Shown: piece by piece, positions 1 through 4,411 of the stretch
How the letters are laid out: each line of letters opens with the position of its first letter
How positions within the stretch are numbered: position 1 is the stretch's first letter
NCBI GenBank assembly: GCA_903970295.1
Contig: CAJCHQ010000225.1
Coordinates: forward strand, 1-6,918
Direction of reading: 5' to 3'
DNA from: Bryobacterales bacterium
GTDB lineage: Bacteria; Cyanobacteriota; Vampirovibrionia; Obscuribacterales; Obscuribacteraceae
DNA length: 6,918 nucleotides
Position numbers and translations under genes: made by a program
Notes under the pieces: generated by a model
Told to the model about the DNA's origin: nothing
Seen by the model: the letters and a program-made list of their open reading frames with translations, nothing else
Databases searched by the model: none

Positions 1-33
1 TGAGTGTCATTCACCCGAGCCCACCAGAGCGAG

Positions 34-52
34 AACGCGGAAACGCGTTTTT
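34..52 (+). terminator. Compact hairpin terminator with GAAA tetraloop
   Basis: AACGCG (34-39) pairs perfectly with CGCGTT (44-49) around a GAAA loop, and the T run continues to position 52. A GNRA loop on a GC-rich stem followed by T residues is the normal form of an intrinsic terminator. It sits only 20 bases before the next start codon, so it either ends an unseen upstream gene or acts as an attenuator of the phosphodiesterase gene. The T run is short (five), so termination could be partial. Confidence 0.55.
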
Positions 53-72
53 GGAAATAAGGAGAGGTTAGT

Positions 73-798
73 ATGCCGGAAATCACCATTTTCGCCCACC
101 GTGGCTATCGCACTCCACAGGCTTCCGAGAATTCGTTGGAAGCTTTAACCCATGCAATCGAACGTGGTTACGCTATCGAATTCGATGTTCATCGGACCGC
201 CGACGGCAAATTGGTGATCGTCCATGATGACGACATGATCCGATTACTCGAGGATCCTCGTCTGATCAAGGACGTCACCCTGGAAGCGATTCGCGCACTC
301 AGTGTCAAGTCGAATAAGTTCAACGGCAGTATCCCCACCCTCGATCAGATTCTTGTTCGGGTCACAGACGCTGCCGTAAATATCGAGTTGAAAACTTTTC
401 CTGTGCCTTATCGAGGCATTGAAAAGCAGGTTCAGGAGTTGCTGCGAGATTTTTCGCGTCGCCAGTTTGTGATCAGCAGTTTCAATCACGAGACTCTCGA
501 GCGCGTCAAATATTTCATTCCAGACATCGAGTTGGCTGCCCTCACCAGCGACCAACTTTCGAAACCGTGGCAGTATCTCACTGCGCGCGGATTCAAAGCC
601 TGGCATCCCAATCTGTACTCTCTGACGGAAGCCAATGTCGATGCGGTGCACGGCGAGGGCATCAAAATCAGGACTTGGACCGCTAACACACAAGAGCAGT
701 GGGAAAGGCTTGTCGATCTCGGCGTAGATGGGATTTTTACCGACTTCCCGGACCAACTCAAGCAGTATTTGACAGAGCAACGCGTGGCTTTTCGGTAG
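73..798 (+). CDS. Glycerophosphodiester phosphodiesterase, cytosolic UgpQ type
   Basis: Predicted to hydrolyse glycerophosphodiesters (deacylated phospholipid head groups) to sn-glycerol 3-phosphate and an alcohol. The 241-residue protein is one GDPD TIM-barrel domain. The N-terminal AHRG motif supplies catalytic H9 and R10, followed by E19-N20. The metal-binding E36 and D38 lie in the IEFDVH segment, the second catalytic histidine is H51 (VIVHDD), and a further E104-x-K106 pair is present. The C-terminus has the typical RTWTAN and GVDGIFTDFPD signatures. There is no signal peptide, and the length matches cytosolic UgpQ rather than periplasmic GlpQ, which is larger. Start: GGAGAGG at 61-67 is well spaced before ATG 73. 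It is flanked by hairpin terminators, so it is probably monocistronic and not part of the downstream operon. The family is clear; the exact substrate range is not. Confidence 0.93.
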   Translation: MPEITIFAHRGYRTPQASENSLEALTHAIERGYAIEFDVHRTADGKLVIVHDDDMIRLLEDPRLIKDVTLEAIRALSVKSNKFNGSIPTLDQILVRVTDAAVNIELKTFPVPYRGIEKQVQELLRDFSRRQFVISSFNHETLERVKYFIPDIELAALTSDQLSKPWQYLTARGFKAWHPNLYSLTEANVDAVHGEGIKIRTWTANTQEQWERLVDLGVDGIFTDFPDQLKQYLTEQRVAFR

Positions 799-838
799 CT
801 TGCTTTGTTTGTTAAGTAGTTCCAGCGACACGTAGAAA

Positions 839-883
839 ATCAAAGAGGCTGGCAGAGCCTGCCGGCCTCCCTTGATTTTTTTT
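839..883 (+). terminator. Strong intrinsic terminator after the phosphodiesterase gene
   Basis: ATCAA (839-843) pairs with TTGAT (872-876), AGGC (846-849) with GCCT (865-868), and GGCAG (851-855) with CTGCC (859-863), with one G-U wobble between 850 and 864 and a small internal loop. The apical loop is AGC (856-858). Eight T residues follow (876-883). The A-rich 5' side (AAAAT, 836-840) would also give a short U tract on the opposite strand, so it may act weakly in both directions. It separates the phosphodiesterase gene from the rpmH operon. Confidence 0.88.
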
Positions 884-936
884 GCCTAGAAGAGCACCAC
901 ATACGGTGCCAAAAGGTGAATATGAACTGCTGGGAG

Positions 937-967
937 CCACCCTAACTGTTATAAGGAGTCAGGGTGG
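937..967 (+). other. Stem-loop in the region upstream of rpmH
   Basis: CCACCCT (937-943) is the exact reverse complement of AGGGTGG (961-967). Inside, ACT (945-947) can pair with AGT (957-959) after one mismatch, leaving a nine-base loop. The stem is followed by TTGTTGCTTG, which is T-rich but not a clean T run, so a terminator is possible but not convincing. The rest of 884-1138 holds a small five-base-pair hairpin (GACGG 995-999 with CCGTC 1005-1009) and no convincing gene. Confidence 0.45.
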
Positions 968-974
968 TTGTTGC

Positions 975-1004
975 TTGACAATCTACAGGAGGCTGACGGC
1001 AAAT
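975..1004 (+). promoter_or_regulatory. Weak promoter candidate for the rpmH operon
   Basis: A perfect -35 hexamer TTGACA lies at 975-980. The only -10-like hexamer at acceptable distance is GCAAAT (999-1004, 18-base spacer), which keeps only the final AAT of the consensus. It would give a leader of roughly 130 bases before rpmH. The location fits, since a new operon must start after the terminator at 839-883, but the -10 is poor and the true start could lie elsewhere in 884-1138. Confidence 0.25.
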
Positions 1005-1138
1005 CCGTCCCCAGACCTCTGCTGTAAATATTTCGGGTAGATAACGACCAGATAGCTGTCGAGATGTTAGGATAGGCAGTTCACTTGGAAATTCAGCCAG
1101 CTCTTGTGAGATTGGCTAGACACTGGAGTTTATCGGCA

Positions 1139-1273
1139 ATGAAACGCACTTTGCGCGGATCCATCGCGAAAGCGAAAAAGGGAAGCGGATTCCTCAAAAG
1201 AATGTCCACTAAATCCGGACAAAAGGTCATCAAGGCACGGCGGGCGAAAGGTCGCTATAAACTCTCGGTTTAA
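1139..1273 (+). CDS. rpmH: 50S ribosomal protein L34
   Basis: L34 is a small basic protein of the large ribosomal subunit that contacts 23S rRNA. The 44-residue product starts MKRT and ends with the conserved block [19 protein letters not shown] plus a hydrophobic-ending tail, which is the family signature; 44 residues is a standard L34 length. The frame is open further upstream to a TTG at 1085, but the extra residues do not resemble L34. ATG 1139 gives the conserved N-terminus and has GGAG at 1125-1128, ten bases upstream. It is the first gene of the cluster, and the 14-base gap to rnpA fits the nearly universal rpmH-rnpA pair. The middle segment (residues 8-18) differs from the usual PSKRKR type but stays basic. 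Confidence 0.95.
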   Translation: MKRTLRGSIAKAKKGSGFLKRMSTKSGQKVIKARRAKGRYKLSV

Positions 1274-1287
1274 GATGCAGGTCAACA

Positions 1288-1842
1288 GTGCTGCCGTCGC
1301 CTGAGCGGTTAACGCGAGCTGGACTATTTCAACGAGCGTATACTGCGCGAAAGAGCATCAATACCGCCTGTTTCACACTTTACGTGCTGCCAAGGCTGGA
1401 TCGGGGGCAGACCCCCTCACGCTCGAAAAATCAAAGTACGAAGACAACCTTAGCAAGTTCAGGGAATTCCCAAGAGCTTGCTAGAATGCATGTAGCAGCG
1501 ATGCCCCTGGTAGGTTTCGTTGTTGCCAAGAAAGTTTGTAAAAGCGCCTGTGCTCGTAACAGAGCCAAAAGGCGCGTGAGAGAAGCCTACAGGTTGTTGC
1601 GTCTTTCGAATGCGGAATTCCGCGAAAAGCTGTCCCAGTGGTACGCCATGGTTTTTGTTGTCCACAATAAGACTCTCGACGCTCAATGGACTGACATCCA
1701 AAACGCCGTCCTGGACTGCTTGAACAAGGCCAACGCCAAATATGGAAAAGCCAGTGCCGGTTCCAGCCAGAGAACCGACAGTCGAGACCAACCGACTAGG
1801 CCGGCGCCGCGACAAACTCCCAAAGAAGGCGATTTGAAGTAA
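1288..1842 (+). CDS. rnpA: Ribonuclease P protein component with internal insertion and C-terminal extension
   Basis: RnpA binds the catalytic RNA of RNase P and helps it remove 5' leaders from tRNA precursors. At 184 residues it is much longer than the usual 110-130. Residues 1-35 fit the family N-terminus (LPSPERL, then FTLYVLP). Residues 73-100 hold the hallmark: PLVGFVVAKKV, then the RNR motif ARNRAKRRVREA (R90, N91, R92). Between them lies an extra stretch, about residues 36-72, rich in S, T, Q and R, which coincides with two DNA palindromes. After about residue 148 there is a polar tail rich in Q, R, P and S. The start is GTG 1288, because it yields the family N-terminus; AGGT at 1279-1282 is a weak ribosome binding site. 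The insertion falls where a connecting loop between early strands is expected, so activity is probably kept. Confidence 0.93.
   Translation: MLPSPERLTRAGLFQRAYTARKSINTACFTLYVLPRLDRGQTPSRSKNQSTKTTLASSGNSQELARMHVAAMPLVGFVVAKKVCKSACARNRAKRRVREAYRLLRLSNAEFREKLSQWYAMVFVVHNKTLDAQWTDIQNAVLDCLNKANAKYGKASAGSSQRTDSRDQPTRPAPRQTPKEGDLK
1403..1416. repeat. GGGGG-CAGA-CCCCC palindrome inside rnpA
   Basis: Five G (1403-1407) and five C (1412-1416) flank CAGA, giving a compact perfect hairpin within the segment coding for the extra residues of RnpA. Short G-rich/C-rich palindromes of the GGGGTCTGACCCC kind are known as dispersed repeats in various bacterial genomes; membership here is inference from appearance only. 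In frame it encodes part of the DRGQTPS stretch. Confidence 0.5.
1451..1483. repeat. Imperfect 33-base palindrome inside rnpA
   Basis: TAGCAAG (1451-1457) pairs with CTTGCTA (1477-1483). The centre GGGAATTCCC (1462-1471) is itself a perfect palindrome; four and five unpaired bases separate arm from centre. It lies at the 3' part of the RnpA insertion, where the encoded residues have no counterpart in the family. The DNA symmetry in an otherwise unconstrained stretch suggests an inserted palindromic element rather than chance. Confidence 0.6.
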
Positions 1843-1843
1843 A

Positions 1844-2149
1844 GTGACCGGGCAATCTCTCATTTCCTTATTTGTCGCTATGCCCCAGAGGCTCTTGCTC
1901 GGCGCGATTTGGTGTTACCAGAAGACGAAGAATTTGAGACCGCGGTCATGCAGGTTTTACCCGTCCTGTTCAGAATATGTGTCGGGCAGCTTGCGTCGTT
2001 TCGGCGTACTTGCTGGTCTAACACTTGGCTTGGGCAGGCTGTTGAAATGTCACCCGGGACACGACGGTGGCATAGACGAGGTGCCCCAGACGCTGAAATG
2101 GTTGGAAAAAAGGGGGCAAAATCGCCCAGAGGTAGCCAGTGAATCTTGA
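1844..2149 (+). CDS. yidD: Membrane protein insertion efficiency factor YidD
   Basis: YidD is a small membrane-associated protein that assists YidC-dependent insertion. The 101-residue product shows the family core: an amphipathic, hydrophobic N-terminal segment (PQRLLLGAIWCYQ), then CRFYPSCSEYV with conserved cysteines, the LRRFGVLAGL segment, and the KCHPGHDGGIDEVP motif near residue 70-80. The C-terminal 20 residues are polar and not conserved. GTG 1844 starts one base after the rnpA stop, consistent with coupled translation; an in-frame ATG at 1880 would still keep the whole core but has no ribosome binding site. The 3' end overlaps yidC by 11 bases. Position between rnpA and yidC is the classic one for this gene. 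Confidence 0.92.
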   Translation: MTGQSLISLFVAMPQRLLLGAIWCYQKTKNLRPRSCRFYPSCSEYVSGSLRRFGVLAGLTLGLGRLLKCHPGHDGGIDEVPQTLKWLEKRGQNRPEVASES

Positions 2150-3278
2150 TATAACCTACCAATTCATGATCCCCATGCTGATGTTCTTCAAGAACCTCAC
2201 CAACAGCTATGGCTGGTCGATTGTGCTTTTGACGCTGGCGGTGCGTTTGCTGGTTTGGCCGCTGGTCGCCAATCAGACGAAATCGATGCAGCGCATGTCC
2301 GGTTTGCAGCCCAAGATGAAGGAAATTCAGGAGCGTTACAAAGGCAATCCTGAGGAGCAGCAGAAAAAGTTAGTCGAGTTCTATGCCAAGAACAAAGTTA
2401 ATCCAATGGGTGGCTGTCTGCCCCTGTTGATTCAGTTACCGATTCTTTTAGGTCTGTTCAGCACCTTCACGGGCCCACCCTTCGGCGACAAGACAGTCGA
2501 CGTGAAAGTCAAAGTCGTCGAGCAGGCACAAGCTAAAGAAGCTCATCGCAATGAAGTCTCGGGCGGGAACGTGCCGTATGTGGACAAAGACGGAGCTCTA
2601 GCCAAGGTAGTCGTGTTCCCTGGTGACCTCACTCTCGTGCAGGGAGAGACTGTCGACTTCGGTGTGCGCGCTTTGCAAGGAAAGCTGCCGCCGAATTTCA
2701 AAGTTTACTGGGAAATCGTTGGTAAGAAAGACCAGATGGAAGGTATTCAGATCAAGCAAGATCCTGATTCTGCCACCTTTCACACGCCGGAATTCATCCA
2801 CCCAGGTGAGTTCACTGTCAAAGCCAAAGTTCATGGCATCGCCAAAGACGAGTCTTTCGGCTTCATTACAGGGCTGGGGAAAGTGGCTAAAGGAGCCGAA
2901 CTCCTTAAGCCTGGCAACTGGGACAGCGTCATCCTGATACTGCTTTTCGGCGGCACCATGTGGCTATCGCAGAAATTGACCGTAGCTAAACAACAACCCG
3001 GACTGCAGTTAGATGAACAGCAGATGGCGCAGCAGCAGGCCATGAAAACGATGCCGTTGATGGTAACGGGCATGTTTTTCTTCATTCCTTTGCCCACCGG
3101 AGTCTATCTCTACATGGTGATTTCCAATGTCATGCAATCATTGCAGACTTGGATTATCATGCAACAACCAGCGCCGGCATTAGTTGATGTCATGGGTGAC
3201 GACCCAGGAGCGGCAGCCGCCGGCGACGATGAGGCAAACGGAAACGGCATCGGCAAGAAGAAAAAGAAGAAGAAGTAA
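2139..3278 (+). CDS. yidC: Membrane protein insertase YidC/Oxa1/Alb3 with extracytoplasmic beta-domain insertion
   Basis: YidC inserts and folds inner-membrane proteins, alone or with SecYEG. The 379-residue protein starts with a short amphipathic segment, then core helix 1 (about 24-44) with the conserved arginine R36 of the hydrophilic groove. A charged cytoplasmic hairpin follows (45-88), then the NPMGGCLPLLIQLPILLGLF helix (88-110). Residues about 115-258 form an extra beta-rich, Ig-like region with GDLTLVQGETVDF and HPGEFTVKAKV segments, outside the membrane. Core helices resume at 261-280 and 303-341. The C-tail has an acidic stretch and ends in seven lysines, which could touch the ribosome. 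The large domain of E. coli YidC, which precedes the core, is absent. As I recall, cyanobacterial homologues have the same insertion, including a FI-x3-LG segment before the next helix. Start: GTG 2139 with AGAGG at 2128-2132. Confidence 0.95.
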   Translation: MNLDITYQFMIPMLMFFKNLTNSYGWSIVLLTLAVRLLVWPLVANQTKSMQRMSGLQPKMKEIQERYKGNPEEQQKKLVEFYAKNKVNPMGGCLPLLIQLPILLGLFSTFTGPPFGDKTVDVKVKVVEQAQAKEAHRNEVSGGNVPYVDKDGALAKVVVFPGDLTLVQGETVDFGVRALQGKLPPNFKVYWEIVGKKDQMEGIQIKQDPDSATFHTPEFIHPGEFTVKAKVHGIAKDESFGFITGLGKVAKGAELLKPGNWDSVILILLFGGTMWLSQKLTVAKQQPGLQLDEQQMAQQQAMKTMPLMVTGMFFFIPLPTGVYLYMVISNVMQSLQTWIIMQQPAPALVDVMGDDPGAAAAGDDEANGNGIGKKKKKKK

Positions 3279-3279
3279 C

Positions 3280-3813
3280 ATGAGCCAAATTGATGAAGAT
3301 AGCGCACGCAGCTACCTGGAAAAAATTCTAGCCATCCTGGACATCGAAGCCTCGATCGTTCAAGAAGAGGTCGACGAAAAAACGACTTGCTTGCGCATCG
3401 AGTGCAAAACGGATGATGCCAGAGTGCTGATTGGGCGCAATGGACAGACGCTCGAGTCTTTGCAGTTCATAGTCAGGCAAATGTGCAAAGGCGGCTTGTC
3501 AGAGCAAGGTCCTTTTATCGTCGATGTTTTGGACTATCGTTCGAGGCGCCGACGCAATCTGGAAGACCAGGCCCGCAAGGCGGCTGTAGCTGTTCTCAAT
3601 GGTGACTCCGAACGTTACGCTTTGCAGCCGATGAGCGCGTACGAACGCCGTCTGGTACATCAATACTTGCAAGAAAATTTTGCTGATGTCGCTTCCGAAA
3701 GCGAGGCCCAGGGTCCCGATCGCCATATCGTAGTCAGTTATCGCGGCATGCCTGCCGGGAAAGGCTCTGGTGACGAAGACGGCGAAGATGATTTCGATGC
3801 CGTCGCCGGCTAA
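3280..3813 (+). CDS. jag: RNA-binding protein KhpB/Jag (KH and R3H domains)
   Basis: Jag/KhpB proteins bind RNA and in Gram-positive species affect cell elongation and division. The 177-residue product has a KH domain at about 35-83, with the GxxG loop as IGRNGQ (51-56). A basic linker follows (RSRRRRNLEDQARK, 87-100), then an R3H domain at about 105-155 with the defining R-x3-H (R123 to H127) and a HIVVSYR end. The C-terminal 20 residues are acidic. The separate Jag_N domain of Bacillus-type proteins is missing; residues 1-34 are only a short helix-like lead-in. ATG 3280 is one base after the yidC stop; the frame is open further upstream into yidC, but those residues are a shadow of the lysine-rich tail. 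The A/G-rich lysine codons just upstream probably double as its ribosome binding site. Confidence 0.93.
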   Translation: MSQIDEDSARSYLEKILAILDIEASIVQEEVDEKTTCLRIECKTDDARVLIGRNGQTLESLQFIVRQMCKGGLSEQGPFIVDVLDYRSRRRRNLEDQARKAAVAVLNGDSERYALQPMSAYERRLVHQYLQENFADVASESEAQGPDRHIVVSYRGMPAGKGSGDEDGEDDFDAVAG

Positions 3814-3862
3814 GAGAGCAGAATGGTGGGAATTTGTACCTTTCGACCTCGCACCCTCAAAA

Positions 3863-3868
3863 TATAAT
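3863..3868 (+). promoter_or_regulatory. Perfect -10 hexamer TATAAT downstream of jag
   Basis: TATAAT matches the sigma-70 -10 consensus. No good -35 lies at the usual distance: the 17-base position reads CTTTCG, and TTGTAC at 3834-3839 is 23 bases away. It may act as a -10-only promoter or be chance in AT-rich sequence. A transcript from here would begin near 3875, seven bases before an ATG at 3882 that opens 36 codons without a ribosome binding site. Confidence 0.4.
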
Positions 3869-3939
3869 AAGCTTATCTACTATGGCAAGTAACAAAGATT
3901 CTGTCCAGCTAATGGATAAATCGAGATTGTGTTCTTCAA

Positions 3940-3978
3940 TCTACAAAAATTCGACAATTCTTCTACAAATCCTCTACA
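3940..3978 (+). repeat. Four-unit TCTACA direct-repeat array with exact 11-base period
   Basis: Hexamers start at 3940 (TCTACA), 3951 (TCGACA), 3962 (TCTACA) and 3973 (TCTACA), each exactly 11 bases after the last, with variable AT-rich five-base spacers. Equal 11-base phasing puts all units on about the same face of the helix, as in Pho boxes and other sites of OmpR/PhoB-family regulators. It is read here as a transcription-factor site; see the separate promoter entry for the adjacent -10. Confidence 0.6.
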
Positions 3979-3987
3979 TGCGTTGCC

Positions 3988-3993
3988 TATGAT
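3988..3993 (+). promoter_or_regulatory. -10 element TATGAT next to the hexamer array
   Basis: TATGAT differs from TATAAT at one position and begins ten bases after the last hexamer ends (nine bases between). The position of a -35 element at 17 bases (3965-3970) falls inside the array and has no TTGACA likeness, as expected of a promoter that needs an activator. Transcription would start near 4000, leaving a leader of about 145 bases before ATG 4145. Confidence 0.45.
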
Positions 3994-4132
3994 TTTTTAA
4001 CTGCTCGCTTTCCCCTTACACCCCTCCGCTTACCAAAAATAAATATCCGGTTGTCGCTGACGCTTTGGCGCCAATTAATTGAATAGAACTGCCTGAAAGT
4101 CCACTGGACGCAGGGGTTAAAAGCATCCCTTT

Positions 4133-4139
4133 AAAGGAG
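4133..4139 (+). promoter_or_regulatory. Very strong ribosome binding site AAAGGAG
   Basis: AAAGGAG ends five bases before ATG 4145, the best Shine-Dalgarno in the window. It fixes the true translation start of this unit at 4145, although the long glycosidase frame only opens at 4327. This matters for judging the apparent frame break. Confidence 0.8.
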
Positions 4140-4144
4140 AACAT

Positions 4145-4411
4145 ATGACTTTAGAGCAAGGTGTTACGCATGACCGGCATAACGATGTGCAATCTAAATA
4201 CCAGGAAAAGCACGGCGCTGACTTGTCGCGAAACCTGTGGACGAGCATGGGTAGCGACGATGGAGAGGCACGGAGGTCGGGAGCAAGTACGCATAAAGAG
4301 TCATGCGCATTTGGCTCTGGTAATAGCGGTGCATTTCTTTGGATGGCAAATCGTTGCACTTCGGTGATAGCAAAACACTCAAAACGATCTATGGCGATTT
4401 GGAAGACATGA
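4145..4411 (+). CDS. Upstream ORF, probably the 5' part of a frameshifted glycosidase gene
   Basis: An 88-codon frame with an excellent ribosome binding site. Residues 1-63 are polar and protein-like (MTLEQGVTHDRHNDVQSKYQ at the start). I recognise no family, signal peptide or membrane segment. After about 4340 the residues look like an out-of-frame reading, whereas the frame two positions further on gives a natural-looking sequence (DGKSLHFGDSKTLKTIYGDL) that runs into the glycosidase ORF. One extra T in the TTT at 4338-4340 would fuse both frames into one protein of about 510 residues. Alternatively this is a genuine small gene: its TGA (4409-4411) overlaps ATG 4408 as ATGA, a typical coupling arrangement. 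I favour the frame break, from mutation or sequencing error, but cannot exclude coupling. Confidence 0.6.
   Translation: MTLEQGVTHDRHNDVQSKYQEKHGADLSRNLWTSMGSDDGEARRSGASTHKESCAFGSGNSGAFLWMANRCTSVIAKHSKRSMAIWKT

Larger units (their letters stand above)
3814..4144. other. AT-rich regulatory intergenic region
   Basis: This 331-base gap separates jag from the glycosidase unit. It holds a perfect TATAAT, a four-unit 11-base repeat array followed by TATGAT, an inverted repeat AGATTG/CAATCT (3924-3929 and 3937-3942), a ten-base palindrome CAATTAATTG (4072-4081) and a very strong ribosome binding site at its end. No convincing terminator for the jag operon is visible; a weak AAATC/GATTT pairing before T6 (3993-3998) is the nearest candidate. 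mnmE, often next to jag, is absent. Confidence 0.6.

Noticed and set aside
244..843. Long - strand ORF antisense to the phosphodiesterase gene
   Set aside because: It mirrors a strongly supported GDPD gene, has no family likeness, and would read into the terminator; it is a shadow frame.
1085..1138. TTG-started N-terminal extension of L34
   Set aside because: The extra 18 residues do not fit L34, while ATG 1139 gives the conserved MKRT start and a well-placed GGAG.
884..1138. Replication origin or DnaA boxes near rpmH
   Set aside because: rpmH often lies near oriC, but I found no TTATCCACA-like boxes and no dnaA in the window.
4128..4137. CCTTTAAAGG palindrome overlapping the strong ribosome binding site
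   Set aside because: As RNA it can form only about three base pairs around a four-base loop, too weak to argue for a ribosome-site switch.
4161..4367. Third-frame ORF with a hydrophobic stretch that resembles a signal peptide before the glycosidase
   Set aside because: No ribosome binding site, many basic and His residues before the hydrophobic part, and joining it to the flanking frames would need two frame changes instead of one.
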